DNA of 64,000 bases, from the NCBI RefSeq assembly GCF_030563405.1, contig NZ_CP130748.1, positions 62,001 to 126,000 on the forward strand, given 5' to 3'. The translations under genes and the position numbers were made by a program. Source of the stretch: Vibrio sp. SNU_ST1. Lineage in GTDB: Bacteria > Pseudomonadota > Gammaproteobacteria > Enterobacterales > Vibrionaceae. The notes under the pieces are model-generated. The model was not told the DNA's origin, searched no databases, and worked only from the letters and a program-made list of their open reading frames with translations. Shown piece by piece: positions 36,708-46,557 of the stretch. The first letter of the stretch is position 1, and each line of letters opens with the position of its first letter.

Positions 36708-38540
36708 ATGTCTACTCCACAGATTGATAAGTTAAGAAATATCGCGATCATCGCGCACGTTGACCACGGTAAAACGACTTTGGTTGATAAACTACTACAA
36801 CAGTCAGGCACTCTTGAGTCTCGTGGTGAAGCTGAAGAGCGTGTCATGGATTCGAATGACATCGAAAAAGAGCGTGGCATTACAATCCTTGCTAAGAACA
36901 CAGCAATCAACTGGAATGATTACCGCATCAACATCGTAGATACTCCGGGACACGCGGACTTCGGTGGTGAAGTTGAGCGTATCATGTCTATGGTTGACTC
37001 TGTTCTGCTTATCGTTGACGCAGTTGATGGCCCAATGCCTCAAACTCGTTTCGTAACGCAAAAAGCATTCGCACACGGTCTTAAGCCAATCGTTGTAATC
37101 AACAAGATTGACCGCCCAGGCGCTCGTCCTGATTGGGTTATGGATCAAGTATTCGACCTTTTCGACAACCTAGGTGCTACAGATGAGCAACTAGACTTCA
37201 CTGTTGTTTACGCTTCAGCTCTAAACGGTTGGGCAACAATGACTGAAGGCGAAACTGGCGAGAACATGGAACCATTGTTCCAAGCTGTTGTTGATACAGT
37301 AGAAGCGCCTGCAGTTGACCTTGACGGTCCACTACAAATGCAAATTTCGCAACTTGATTACAGCTCTTACGTAGGTGTTATCGGTGTTGCTCGTGTTACT
37401 CGTGGTTCTGTTAAGCCAAACCAACAAGTAACTATCGTGAATGCTGAAGGCAAAAAACGTAACGGTAAAGTAGGTACTGTACTTGGTTACCTAGGTCTTG
37501 AGCGTCACGAAGTAGAACAAGCTAACGCTGGCGACATCATTGCAATCACAGGTCTTGGTGAGCTGAAAATTTCAGACACTATCTGTGACGTAAACAATGT
37601 TGAAGCAATGGAGCCTCTATCTGTTGATGAACCAACAGTAACAATGACGTTCCAAGTAAACACTTCTCCGTTCGCGGGTAAAGAAGGTAAGTTTGTAACT
37701 TCACGTAACATCCTTGAGCGTCTTGAAAAAGAATTGGTTCATAACGTTGCACTACGTGTTGAAGAAACTGAAAGTCCAGACCGTTTCCGCGTATCAGGCC
37801 GTGGTGAACTTCACCTTTCTATCCTGATCGAAAACATGCGTCGTGAAGGTTTCGAGCTAGCAGTATCTCGTCCAGAAGTAATCATCAAAGAAGAAGATGG
37901 TCAGAAAATGGAACCGTTCGAAACGGTTACTATCGATGTAGTTGAAGAGCACCAAGGTGCGATCATGGAAAGCATCGGTCTACGTAAGGGTGAGCTAACA
38001 GATATGGCACCAGATGGTAAAGGCCGTGTTCGCATGGACTTCATGATGCCTTCTCGTGGTCTTATCGGTTTCCAAACTGAATTCCTTACAATGACATCTG
38101 GCTCTGGTCTTATTTACCACTCGTTCGATCACTACGGTCCTTACAAAGGCGGTATCATTGGTCAACGTAACAACGGTGTTCTAATCTCGAACGCGACTGG
38201 TAAAGCACTGACTTACGCATTGTTCTTCCTTCAAGCTCGTGGTCGTCTATTCACAGAGCACGCTGATGAAGTTTATGAAGGTCAAGTAATCGGTATTCAC
38301 AACCGTTCAAACGACCTGACAGTAAACTGTCTGAAAGGTAAGCAACTAACAAACGTTCGTGCATCTGGTACTGATGAAGCACAAGTGCTTTCTCCACCGA
38401 TCAAGCACACTCTAGAGCAAGCTCTTGAGTTTATCGATGAAGATGAACTAGTAGAAGTAACGCCACTAAACGTACGTATCCGTAAGAAGCTTCTTACTGA
38501 AAATGAACGTAAGCGTGCAGCACGTCCAGCTAAGGCTTAA
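36708..38540 (+). CDS. typA: Translational GTPase TypA/BipA
   Basis: A ribosome-binding GTPase related to EF-G, involved in 50S assembly at low temperature and in stress adaptation. The 610-residue product shows G1 [10 protein letters not shown]2 RGITI, G3 [15 protein letters not shown]4 NKIDRPGAR, and the C-terminal BipA-specific region with [19 protein letters not shown] chose ATG 36708 ([11 protein letters not shown]) over the GTG at 36693, giving close to the usual length. Codon choice is strongly biased (GAA, CGT, GGT, AAC), indicating high expression. The glnA-typA divergent pair is conserved with E. coli. Confidence 0.96.
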   Translation: MSTPQIDKLRNIAIIAHVDHGKTTLVDKLLQQSGTLESRGEAEERVMDSNDIEKERGITILAKNTAINWNDYRINIVDTPGHADFGGEVERIMSMVDSVLLIVDAVDGPMPQTRFVTQKAFAHGLKPIVVINKIDRPGARPDWVMDQVFDLFDNLGATDEQLDFTVVYASALNGWATMTEGETGENMEPLFQAVVDTVEAPAVDLDGPLQMQISQLDYSSYVGVIGVARVTRGSVKPNQQVTIVNAEGKKRNGKVGTVLGYLGLERHEVEQANAGDIIAITGLGELKISDTICDVNNVEAMEPLSVDEPTVTMTFQVNTSPFAGKEGKFVTSRNILERLEKELVHNVALRVEETESPDRFRVSGRGELHLSILIENMRREGFELAVSRPEVIIKEEDGQKMEPFETVTIDVVEEHQGAIMESIGLRKGELTDMAPDGKGRVRMDFMMPSRGLIGFQTEFLTMTSGSGLIYHSFDHYGPYKGGIIGQRNNGVLISNATGKALTYALFFLQARGRLFTEHADEVYEGQVIGIHNRSNDLTVNCLKGKQLTNVRASGTDEAQVLSPPIKHTLEQALEFIDEDELVEVTPLNVRIRKKLLTENERKRAARPAKA

Positions 38541-38594
38541 TTGCCAGCTGACTAGCTTCTAGCTATTCAAGCAATACGTTTTAGAGTAAATAAG

Positions 38595-38630
38595 AAAGCC
38601 CCGTGTAGCCTAGCTGCTCGGGGCTTTTGT
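38595..38630 (+). terminator. Terminator after typA
   Basis: AAAGCCCCG (38595-38603) pairs with CGGGGCTTT (38619-38627), followed by TGTTTT. Confidence 0.85.
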
Positions 38631-38732
38631 TTTATATGGTGTTGGAGTAGATACGGGTAAACGAGATGCAAGATACGAAGGGCGTTCAAGTATTCGTCAT
38701 CCTCAAGAGGGAGCAACGACCGAGTTGGGGAT

Positions 38733-39263
38733 CTAGCTTTTGATACCTAAGTAACGCTCAACGAATTGAAGCCGCTCATCGACCGACATAAATGGCACCT
38801 CGACGACCTCATAACCTAGCTTTTGATAGACTCTGACTAGCGCGTGGTGAATCTCTAATGCCTCTTCAAACGGGTAAGGCCTCACATCATCCTGTACGTA
38901 AATCGATGCCTCAGGACGACAAAACAAGATTTGTGGGTGGTAGCCTTGGCTCGCTTCTCGGTAGCTCTCATCAACCTCAAGATTAGCCTGAGACAAGTAA
39001 CCACAGATATCTGGAATGGCGCGATCAAGAAAAGTAATTTGGTGCTGCTTCGCTTGCTCTTTTTGCTCGCTCATCACGTCTAAGCACAAGTGAGCAAAGC
39101 CCGGTAGGTCTAACCAAGGTAAGATACCGTTCTCAAGTTGGCTCTGTTGTTCTATCAACTGACGAGAGGATTCTGCAAATATGGGGTAACCCGCGTTACC
39201 CAAGGCATTGATCAGTGTAGTCTTCCCGGCTCCGGGCCCGCCAGTAATAATGATTGGCTTCAT
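38733..39263 (-). CDS. AAA-type ATPase/kinase-like P-loop protein
   Basis: The 176-residue protein starts with a Walker A motif, ITGGPGAGKTTLINAL (about residues 5-20), and has FLDRAIPD at about 79-86 as a Walker B-like strand, then VRPYPFEEA. The shape resembles P-loop kinases of the NadR/AAA_28 group, which act on small molecules; the substrate is unknown. It sits 20 bases downstream of the DUF2959 lipoprotein gene in the same direction and is probably cotranscribed with it. Confidence 0.8.
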   Translation of the reverse strand: MKPIIITGGPGAGKTTLINALGNAGYPIFAESSRQLIEQQSQLENGILPWLDLPGFAHLCLDVMSEQKEQAKQHQITFLDRAIPDICGYLSQANLEVDESYREASQGYHPQILFCRPEASIYVQDDVRPYPFEEALEIHHALVRVYQKLGYEVVEVPFMSVDERLQFVERYLGIKS

Positions 39264-39283
39264 CGTGTTCTGTCTCTGAAACG

Positions 39284-39925
39284 TTATTTTTGGTTGAGTT
39301 GTGCTAAGAACTTATCCGACTCAGCTATCGCAGCATTCATCTGTTTTATCGCGTAGGCGATGTCTTTTTCTAAGTTCATAAACTCGCCCTGCAATGACCC
39401 CACCGCACTCGCATTGAGGTTGTGTTTCAGATAAAGGGTGTTGTCGCGAAGGGTGTTAAGTACCGGGTCCATTTTCTTCTCAGCCCGTTTCATCGCTGAA
39501 AGCATGGTCAGGTAAGATGATTTGGTTTCACGCAGCTTTTTCTCACTTGAACGACGCAGTGAATCGCTGGTGTAGAGATCTAACTCTCCCTGCCACTCTT
39601 CAAATAGCGCATCTGACACATCTTCAATCGCAGCAATTCGGTCACTGACATTTTGCGCGGCTTTCTCGCTGTTTTGGTATTTATCGTTGATTTGGTTGTA
39701 CATGTCTTCAAGGTCGCCGCCACTAAAATTAGTCAGGCTACTCAAGGCTTCAAGTGCGCTAGTAAACTCTTCCTGAGCATCCTGTTGCGACTTTTTAGCG
39801 TCTTCCACTCTATCAACCATAATGTCGCGTTTGTGATAGCCCACTTGCTCCATTGCGGAGTAATAAGCTGATTGGCATCCAGTAAGAGTAAAAATAGAGA
39901 GGACTATAACTATTAAATAAGGCAT
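39284..39925 (-). CDS. DUF2959 family lipoprotein
   Basis: The 213-residue product has a lipoprotein signal, with LTGC giving Cys17 as the lipidated residue, followed by an almost wholly helical, coiled-coil-rich body with many Lys and Glu. It fits DUF2959, a family of unknown function in marine gammaproteobacteria. Serine at +3 after the cysteine (CQS) suggests outer-membrane sorting. TAGGAAACTAGG precedes the ATG. It is divergent from yihY, and the space between them is nearly filled by a MITE-like element. Confidence 0.85.
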   Translation of the reverse strand: MPYLIVIVLSIFTLTGCQSAYYSAMEQVGYHKRDIMVDRVEDAKKSQQDAQEEFTSALEALSSLTNFSGGDLEDMYNQINDKYQNSEKAAQNVSDRIAAIEDVSDALFEEWQGELDLYTSDSLRRSSEKKLRETKSSYLTMLSAMKRAEKKMDPVLNTLRDNTLYLKHNLNASAVGSLQGEFMNLEKDIAYAIKQMNAAIAESDKFLAQLNQK

Positions 39926-39945
39926 CCTAGTTTCCTATAGTTAGA

Positions 39946-40110
39946 TAATATCAATCGTAGTAAATAACTGTTCAACCTAGCTTGTTAAAATGCTCGATAA
40001 CGGCGTTAGAATTTTTGATTGTAGAATGACTACTTATCGAAAAACTCTTCCTTGTTCTCAAGCCTTTTTCCTACGCTATTTTCGAATATTTACTTACTGT
40101 GATTAATATA
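39946..40110. repeat. MITE-like element, full copy (copy A)
   Basis: A 165-base non-coding element. Its ends, 39946-39968 and 40090-40110, are imperfect inverted repeats (16 of 21 matching, AGTAAATAA against AGTAAGTAA at the inner edge). Related copies lie at 16075-16166 and 63958-64000. No transposase is encoded, so it would have to be moved in trans. Confidence 0.7.
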
Positions 40111-40130
40111 ACGGAATATTAATTAGGACT

Positions 40131-41072
40131 ATGAACGAGTTACCAGGGAGTTACAAGTTGAAGATAAAAAAGGCAGCTACAGGAAGCATCCAGTTTTCCC
40201 GCTATCTTCTTACGCGGATGACGCACGATAGGGTCAATGTGAATGCGGGGTACTTGGCGTACATTACTTTGCTCTCAATTGTGCCGATGTTGACGGTTCT
40301 GCTCTCTATCTTGTCGTCATTTTCAGTCTTTGATGATGTTGGCTTAGTGATTCAAAACTTTGTTATTACCAACTTTGTTCCAGCTTCTGGGGATGTGGTG
40401 CATAGTGCTTTACTCGAATTCGTTGCTAATACGGGCAAGATGACTGCGGTAGGCAGTGTGTTCTTATTCATTGCAGCATTGATGCTGATCTCCAATATCG
40501 ATAAGAACCTAAATTACATCTGGCGAGTAACGGAAAAGCGTCGTGCCGTGTTGTCTTTTTCGATGTATTGGATGGTGTTAACGCTTGGGCCTATTTTGAT
40601 TGGGGCGAGTATTGCTGCAACGTCATATGTGACATCATTGAACTTGTTGCAAAACGAAGTTGTGTCGAGTGCTTTTAATACCGTGATTCGCAAGCTTCCT
40701 CTAATTACTTCTTTCTTTGCGTTTTTCGGCCTGTATCTATTGGTTCCCAATAAAAAGATACACTTTTCCCATGCGGCAGCGGGCTCTTTGGTCGCTGCTC
40801 TGTTGTTTGAGCTCAGTAAGAAAGGTTTCGCGGCTTACATTACTCAATTCCCTTCTTATCAGTTGATTTATGGCGCATTAGCGGCGATTCCCATTCTTTT
40901 TGTTTGGGTCTATTTGTGCTGGTTGATTGTGTTAGTGGGTGCTGAAGTGACAGCCGCGTTGGGCGAGCAGGAACAGTGGAGTGACTCTCAAGAAATGGTA
41001 CACTCGTCGGATAAAGACAAAATTACAGAGCAAGGAAACAACAGTGATAGCACTGATCCAGAGAGTAAGTGA
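40131..41072 (+). CDS. YihY/BrkB-family membrane protein
   Basis: A 313-residue inner-membrane protein with about six helices and the family hallmarks [26 protein letters not shown] near residues 36-61 and [21 protein letters not shown] near 265-285. Once called ribonuclease BN by mistake, the family's real function is unclear. It ends in a hydrophilic Asp/Ser tail. The gene overlaps dtd by 29 bases, and in E. coli yihY also precedes dtd. Confidence 0.92.
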   Translation: MNELPGSYKLKIKKAATGSIQFSRYLLTRMTHDRVNVNAGYLAYITLLSIVPMLTVLLSILSSFSVFDDVGLVIQNFVITNFVPASGDVVHSALLEFVANTGKMTAVGSVFLFIAALMLISNIDKNLNYIWRVTEKRRAVLSFSMYWMVLTLGPILIGASIAATSYVTSLNLLQNEVVSSAFNTVIRKLPLITSFFAFFGLYLLVPNKKIHFSHAAAGSLVAALLFELSKKGFAAYITQFPSYQLIYGALAAIPILFVWVYLCWLIVLVGAEVTAALGEQEQWSDSQEMVHSSDKDKITEQGNNSDSTDPESK

Positions 41073-41478
41073 AGCTGCCGTCCGTGTTGATGGCGAAGTC
41101 GTGGGTGAGATTGAGCAAGGCTTATTAGTTCTGTTAGGTGTAGAAAAAGGTGATGACGAAGCCAAAGCCAAACGTTTGATGGAACGAGTGACCACTTATC
41201 GTGTCTTTGGAGATGAAGACGGTAAAATGAATCTCAACGTGAAGCAGGTGGAAGGAAAGGTACTCGTGGTGTCTCAATTCACTTTACCAGCTGACACCAA
41301 GAAAGGGACACGAGCTGGATTTTCTCGCGGTGCTCACCCAGAAGATGCAGAGCGTCTTTACAACTATTTCTCTGACCAGTGTGAATCAGTGTTGCCAACG
41401 GAACGTGGCCGATTTGCAGCCGACATGAAAGTGTCTTTGGTTAATGATGGCCCAGTAACATTCTGGCTTCAGGTTTAG
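41044..41478 (+). CDS. dtd: D-aminoacyl-tRNA deacylase
   Basis: Dtd removes D-amino acids and glycine wrongly attached to tRNA. The 144-residue product shows the active-site motifs [18 protein letters not shown] (S-Q-x-T near residue 77) and NDGPVTFWL (the GP-containing motif near 137). I chose GTG 41044 with AAGGA seven bases upstream, giving [13 protein letters not shown], the family's standard start. The coding region begins inside the yihY 3' end, consistent with translational coupling. Confidence 0.95.
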   Translation: MIALIQRVSEAAVRVDGEVVGEIEQGLLVLLGVEKGDDEAKAKRLMERVTTYRVFGDEDGKMNLNVKQVEGKVLVVSQFTLPADTKKGTRAGFSRGAHPEDAERLYNYFSDQCESVLPTERGRFAADMKVSLVNDGPVTFWLQV

Positions 41479-41494
41479 GCTTAAAGGAATAAGC

Positions 41495-42430
41495 ATGTTT
41501 AAACTCATAACCCCGACCACTGAAAATCAACTGAACAAGTATTACCATTTTCGCTGGCAAATGCTCCGCGAACCTTGGCGAATGCCGGTCGGTTCAGAGC
41601 GCGATGAATATGACCCAATGAGTCATCACCGCATGATTGTTGATGGTCGAGGTCGCCCGATGGCGATTGGTCGTCTCTATATCACCCCAGATCTAGAGGG
41701 CCAGATTCGCTATATGGCGGTGAAGAACTCTCGCCAAAGCAAAGGCATGGGCTCACTTATCTTGGTTGCGCTAGAGTCACTGGCACGTCAAGAAGGGGCG
41801 AAGCGTTTGGTGTGTAATGCACGTGAAGATGCGATCTCATTCTATGAGAAGAATGAGTTTGAGCGTCGTGGTGAGATTAACGACCAACGCGGGCCTGTGC
41901 GTCACCAGCAGATGGTAAAACCTCTTGATCCAATGGCTGATGTACTGCGCAAACCAGAATGGTGTAATGAGCTTCAGCAGCGCTGGGAGCATCAGATCCC
42001 GATCAGTGACAAGATGGGCATTAAGATCAACCAATACACTGGTTATCAGTTTGAATGTAGCGCTCAGCTGAACCCAAACCTTAACCCTCATAACACCATG
42101 TTTGCTGGCTCAGCTTTTACGCTTGCGACCTTAACCGGTTGGGGAATGACTTGGCTACTGATGAAAGAACGTGGCCTAACTGGCGACATCGTTCTAGCAG
42201 ACAGTAATATTCGTTATCGTCATCCGGTCGAGCAAAACCCAGTGGCATCCACGTCATTGGATGGGATCAGTGGCGATTTAGATCGCCTCGCGTCTGGCAG
42301 AAAAGCTCGTATCATCATTCACGTGACCATTAACAGTGGCGACGTGGAGGCGGTTGAGTTTACGGGAACCTATATGCTGATCCCTGACTACAAAAAGAGA
42401 TTATCAACAGACTCCAACGTAAGCGTATAG
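41495..42430 (+). CDS. yiiD: Bifunctional GNAT acetyltransferase/thioesterase YiiD (FabY)
   Basis: The 311-residue product has an N-terminal GNAT domain (residues 1-145) with motif A VKNSRQSKGMGSLILVALE and a C-terminal hot-dog-like YiiD thioesterase domain (about 160-305), with PHNTMFAGSAFTLATLTGWGM as its signature. In E. coli the homologue follows dtd and has been linked to fatty-acid synthesis initiation. It is 16 bases downstream of dtd in a yihY-dtd-yiiD operon. Confidence 0.88.
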   Translation: MFKLITPTTENQLNKYYHFRWQMLREPWRMPVGSERDEYDPMSHHRMIVDGRGRPMAIGRLYITPDLEGQIRYMAVKNSRQSKGMGSLILVALESLARQEGAKRLVCNAREDAISFYEKNEFERRGEINDQRGPVRHQQMVKPLDPMADVLRKPEWCNELQQRWEHQIPISDKMGIKINQYTGYQFECSAQLNPNLNPHNTMFAGSAFTLATLTGWGMTWLLMKERGLTGDIVLADSNIRYRHPVEQNPVASTSLDGISGDLDRLASGRKARIIIHVTINSGDVEAVEFTGTYMLIPDYKKRLSTDSNVSV

Positions 42431-42466
42431 CTGACAATGGCTAGCAGATAAAGATACAGATAGAAG

Positions 42467-42495
42467 GCGCTACTCTTGTGGAGTGGCGCTTTTTT
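42467..42495 (+). terminator. Terminator after yiiD, overlapping the next gene's end
   Basis: GCGCTACTC (42467-42475) pairs with GAGTGGCGC (42481-42489), with one G-U, then TTTTTT. The hairpin falls across the stop and last codons of the convergent AsmA-like gene. Confidence 0.78.
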
Positions 42496-44440
42496 GTTGG
42501 CAGTCGTTAATCTCGGAATACTCAGCTTGGGTGAGCTTTCCTGAGATTTGATGGCATTGGTCCGATAGTGTGATCGAGAGAGAGTGTTGCTCTGCTTTTA
42601 GCAAGTCGAGCTCTCCAGACAATTCGCCATTTAACGTTTGAATCCTTTGTTCGCCTTGCTCTGCTGCCGACGCACCAATAATGTCTACTGGTTCGAGTGT
42701 GAAGCGTCCACGGTCAAAATTCGCATTGAGCTCTGGGATTTCAAACACGTTATCAGTCGATGTTTCAGAAAGCTTATTATTAAAGGTCATCACACCTTGG
42801 CGAACGCTACCAGTGAGTTGACCTGTTGTGGAATAGCCGAGCATTAATGAATCGCCGTATAAACCCGCAGCTTGAAGTTCAAACTCGGCATAACCGGTTG
42901 CGTCGAGTGGTAGTTCAAGTTGCTGTAACATGGGTGCTATCGGTAATCCATCGGCAGAGATATCTAAGTTCCATGGCTTACTGATTTGGTTGAAGTCGAG
43001 TGTTGCGTTGGCTTCAATATAGCCGTGCTTTAGTGGGACAAACAGGCGTGTCAGCGTCCATTTTCCTTGCTCGCTATTCATTTCAACCACAGGTTGAGCA
43101 CTAATAATGTTTTGGTAGCTGGCATCATTCGCGCTGGCCATCAGCTTTCCTTGCCAAAGACCTAGCTTTCTATCCTGTAGAAGTTGAACTTGATACCCCT
43201 CGATATGTAATCCTGAGACCTGCCAGTAAGGCTTTTGTGCGAGTTGGATAAGTTGGCTGCGTTCTATGTTAAGTCGGCTAATCTCGACGCTCTGGAGCTG
43301 CGTGAGCCAAGGTATCAAGCGAGTGGCGGGTAGAGGGCTATCTTGGCTTTCCGTAAGCCACTTTATACCTTGCAGGTCGAGCTGTGCTAATTCAATGCTG
43401 TTAGGGGTTACTGTGCCATTAAGTTGAACAGTGCCTTGTAGGAATTGAGTATAGAGGTCTTCAATCAGAATCTGGTTCGGATCTAAATTGAGCTTGATAC
43501 TTGGCTCTATGAACATGTCATCATCAATGCTCACTCCCTCGGCTTGCAGAGAGAAAATAGCTTTCTGTTGCTTCCACAGCTCAAAAGGCAGTTGGATATT
43601 TTCTAGTGAGGCATCAAAAGCTGCGAAGTGGCCGTCTTGCCACTCTACATCGCTACGCAGAATATCTAAGCTATTGATGTGATTGATCTGAATACCTGCT
43701 ACATCCCACTCTTTGCTTAGTAGGCTTTGGGTCTGTTTCTGATTGAGTCGTAAGCCATCGACGGTCACATTCACCAACGACCAACCTTGCTGATACTGCT
43801 CTGCTTGACCAGAAATTTTGGCACCACGCCAGTCAAACGAAGCGCCATAAAGGGTGCTATCACTCGGCTTAAGATCTAGGTCAATCAACAGGTTATCGAA
43901 CGCTTCGCCTTGCCAATACAGCTGTGAGGCTGAGAGCTGGATTTTGCCATAGGGCAGTAATGCGATGTTGTCATCCCATGTTGGTTCGGATATCTGAAAG
44001 TCGGTGCCTCGCGCGTTAAAGTCTGGGGTTGAAAAGTCGAGATTGTTGATGGCCAGCTGGTGGATCTTAATGCTTGGCTGGGTAAATAAAGAGGTGAGTG
44101 TTTCTAGGTCGTTGGCTTCTAACTGTAGGCCACTGATCAAAACGGATTCAAAGACCAGTTTGGCCTCCGTAATCGAGCTGGAGCTGAACCAAAGGTCAAT
44201 CTTGTCGATATACAGCGGTGTTTGTTTTTCAGGTTGGCTTTGGGTAATGCCCATTAAGGTGATGTGATAAGGCGCCTGGTACTTAACATCTTCAATGAGC
44301 ACACGTTGTTCAATCGCATGTTTGATAAAAAAGTTAGTAACATCCGCACGGTATTGAGTTTGCAGGCTTAATAGCAATGCTACGATAGTTGCAACGGCGA
44401 TAGCCAACGCAATGCCGAACACCATGAATACCTTTTTCAT
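42470..44440 (-). CDS. AsmA-like membrane-anchored protein
   Basis: The 656-residue product has one N-terminal membrane helix (about residues 5-26) and a long periplasmic, beta-rich region with repeated short strands, which fits the AsmA/TamB-like bridge superfamily. Those proteins are thought to move phospholipids to or maintain the outer membrane. The final region carries two cysteines (DQCHQI and NDCQQK) that could form a disulfide. The exact family is uncertain. Its end overlaps the yiiD terminator. Confidence 0.75.
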   Translation of the reverse strand: MKKVFMVFGIALAIAVATIVALLLSLQTQYRADVTNFFIKHAIEQRVLIEDVKYQAPYHITLMGITQSQPEKQTPLYIDKIDLWFSSSSITEAKLVFESVLISGLQLEANDLETLTSLFTQPSIKIHQLAINNLDFSTPDFNARGTDFQISEPTWDDNIALLPYGKIQLSASQLYWQGEAFDNLLIDLDLKPSDSTLYGASFDWRGAKISGQAEQYQQGWSLVNVTVDGLRLNQKQTQSLLSKEWDVAGIQINHINSLDILRSDVEWQDGHFAAFDASLENIQLPFELWKQQKAIFSLQAEGVSIDDDMFIEPSIKLNLDPNQILIEDLYTQFLQGTVQLNGTVTPNSIELAQLDLQGIKWLTESQDSPLPATRLIPWLTQLQSVEISRLNIERSQLIQLAQKPYWQVSGLHIEGYQVQLLQDRKLGLWQGKLMASANDASYQNIISAQPVVEMNSEQGKWTLTRLFVPLKHGYIEANATLDFNQISKPWNLDISADGLPIAPMLQQLELPLDATGYAEFELQAAGLYGDSLMLGYSTTGQLTGSVRQGVMTFNNKLSETSTDNVFEIPELNANFDRGRFTLEPVDIIGASAAEQGEQRIQTLNGELSGELDLLKAEQHSLSITLSDQCHQISGKLTQAEYSEINDCQQKSATPQE

Positions 44441-44504
44441 TCCCTGAAAGCCTTAAATTTCAATCGTCTCAAAACAGAGTGGAACAAAAAGGGACAAGCA
44501 GCAA

Positions 44505-44530
44505 CAAAAAAGCCCCTCAAAAGAGGGGCT
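44505..44530 (-). terminator. Terminator after pckA
   Basis: Read leftward: AGCCCCTC, loop TTTT, GAGGGGCT, then TTTTT. The stem occupies 44511-44530. Confidence 0.9.
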
Positions 44531-44594
44531 TGCTACAAAAATATCACTTTAAATTGGGCGTTCGCTTTTGGCTAAGCCCGAGCAGATGATTGTG

Positions 44595-46220
44595 TTAGTC
44601 CAGTTGAGGACCTGCCGCAACCAGTGATTTACCTTCAGCGTTGTCAGTGTACTTATCAAAGTTGTTGATGAAGCGCTCTGCTAGATCTTTCGCTTTGCTT
44701 TCCCATTGTAGTGGGTCAGTGTACGTGTCGCGTGGGTCAAGGATCGCAGGGTCAACATCGTGCAACGCTAGAGGCACTTCTAGGTTAAACATAGGGATAA
44801 CCTTAGTCTCAGCGTTGTCGATTGAGCCATCTAAGATAGCGTCGATGATGCCGCGAGTATCTTGAATTGAGATACGTTTTCCAGTGCCATTCCAACCAGT
44901 GTTCACAAGGTAAGCTTCAGCGCCAGCTGCTTCCATACGCTTTACAAGCACTTCAGCGTACTGAGTTGGGTGAAGAGTTAGGAATGCCGCACCAAATGCC
45001 GCAGAGAACGTTGGTGTTGGCTCAGTAATACCACGCTCTGTACCTGCTAGTTTCGCAGTGAAGCCAGATAGGAAGTGATACTTCGTTTGCTCCGGAGTCA
45101 GCTTAGATACTGGTGGTAACACACCAAATGCATCAGCAGTTAGGAAGATAACTTTTTGAGCGTGACCTGCTTTTGATACTGGCTTAACAATGTTGTCGAT
45201 GTGGTGAATCGGGTAAGAAACACGAGTGTTCTCTGTTTTTGAACCGTCATCGAAATCGATAGAACCATCGCTACGGACCGTTACGTTTTCTAGCAGTGCA
45301 TCGCGACGGATTGCATTGTAGATTTCTGGTTCTGCTTCTTTAGATAGACGAATCGTCTTCGCATAACAACCACCTTCGAAGTTGAAGATGCCATCGTCGT
45401 CCCAACCGTGCTCATCATCACCGATTAGCTCACGCTTAGGATCGGTTGATAGGGTCGTTTTACCTGTACCAGATAGGCCGAAGAATATCGCTACATCGCC
45501 TTCTTCACCAACGTTAGCACTACAGTGCATTGAAGCAATGCCTTGCAGAGGAAGCAGGTAGTTCATCATTGCGAACATGCCTTTCTTCATCTCACCACCG
45601 TACCAAGTACCACCGATGATTTGAACGCGCTCTGTTAGGTTGAAAGCAACGAAGTTTTCAGAGTTTAGACCCTGCTTTTCCCAGTTAGGGTTAGTTGTTT
45701 TAGCACCGTTCATTACCACGAAATCAGGTTCGAACGTTGCTAGCTCTTCGTCAGTTGGACGAATGAACATGTTCTTAACGAAGTGTGCTTGCCACGCTAC
45801 TTCAGTGATAATACGCACACTTAAACGCGTATCTGGGTTAGCACCACAATAACCGTCGATGACAAACAGACGCTTGCCAGATAGCTGAGTTGTCACAAGC
45901 TCTTTCAGCTCACTCCATACTTTAGTTGTAATCGGTTTGTTGTCATTTTTGCCTTGATCTGACCACCACATGGTATCGCGCGTGGTGTCGTCTTTAACAA
46001 TGTATTTATCTTTAGGTGAGCGTCCAGTAAAGATACCAGTGTCAACCGCAACAGAGCCTAGTTCCGTTACTACGCCTTTTTCGTAGCCTTCCAAACCTGG
46101 CAGTGTTTCTTCAACGAATAACTGCTCGTAGCTAGGATTACGAAGAACTTCAGTAACGCCAGTCAGTCCGTGCTTAGTTAGATCAATTTGTGCAGCCTTA
46201 GTATGTTCCATAACGGTCAT
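44595..46220 (-). CDS. pckA: Phosphoenolpyruvate carboxykinase (ATP)
   Basis: PckA converts oxaloacetate and ATP to phosphoenolpyruvate, the entry step of gluconeogenesis. The 541-residue product shows the P-loop [14 protein letters not shown], the metal-binding [25 protein letters not shown] near the N-terminus and [20 protein letters not shown] lies seven bases before the ATG. Like E. coli pckA (540 residues), it is alone, with its own terminator. Confidence 0.97.
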   Translation of the reverse strand: MTVMEHTKAAQIDLTKHGLTGVTEVLRNPSYEQLFVEETLPGLEGYEKGVVTELGSVAVDTGIFTGRSPKDKYIVKDDTTRDTMWWSDQGKNDNKPITTKVWSELKELVTTQLSGKRLFVIDGYCGANPDTRLSVRIITEVAWQAHFVKNMFIRPTDEELATFEPDFVVMNGAKTTNPNWEKQGLNSENFVAFNLTERVQIIGGTWYGGEMKKGMFAMMNYLLPLQGIASMHCSANVGEEGDVAIFFGLSGTGKTTLSTDPKRELIGDDEHGWDDDGIFNFEGGCYAKTIRLSKEAEPEIYNAIRRDALLENVTVRSDGSIDFDDGSKTENTRVSYPIHHIDNIVKPVSKAGHAQKVIFLTADAFGVLPPVSKLTPEQTKYHFLSGFTAKLAGTERGITEPTPTFSAAFGAAFLTLHPTQYAEVLVKRMEAAGAEAYLVNTGWNGTGKRISIQDTRGIIDAILDGSIDNAETKVIPMFNLEVPLALHDVDPAILDPRDTYTDPLQWESKAKDLAERFINNFDKYTDNAEGKSLVAAGPQLD

Positions 46221-46494
46221 AGGTGCTCCTTGTAGGATATTTTGTAGGGATTTTGTATAAATTTTTTATTGTTATCTGCTCACCATGCTAGCAACGAGGC
46301 TCGGGGGAAACAGGGATATAGCTCAAAAAATATCCATGTTAACCATGGGGTTTTAAGCGCCTCATCACATATTGGCCTGACTAGTCTATCCTGTACGCAA
46401 ACCTTTGCGCTAGAGGAGAGAACATTATTAATTGATTAAAATTAAGAGGTGATTTTATTACGAGATGTTACGGAGTTTGCGATATTTTGATCAC
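46221..46494. other. pckA upstream region
   Basis: About 270 bases without a gene, presumably the pckA promoter. A short palindrome CCATG-N5-CATGG lies near 46334-46348. I saw a lone TGTGA half-site near 46368 on the minus strand but no complete CRP site. Confidence 0.4.
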
Positions 46495-46524
46495 AAAAAA
46501 GGCCAGCGTAGTGCTGACCTTTTT
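46495..46524 (-). terminator. Terminator after hslO
   Basis: Read leftward: AAAAAGGTCAGC, a 5-base loop, GCTGGCCTTTTTT, with one G-U pair. Confidence 0.87.
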
Positions 46525-46557
46525 GGGGTAAATTACGTGTTTTTGGTACGCCGTAAA

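Noticed and set aside
46221..46494. CRP site for pckA
   Set aside because: Only a lone half-site is visible.
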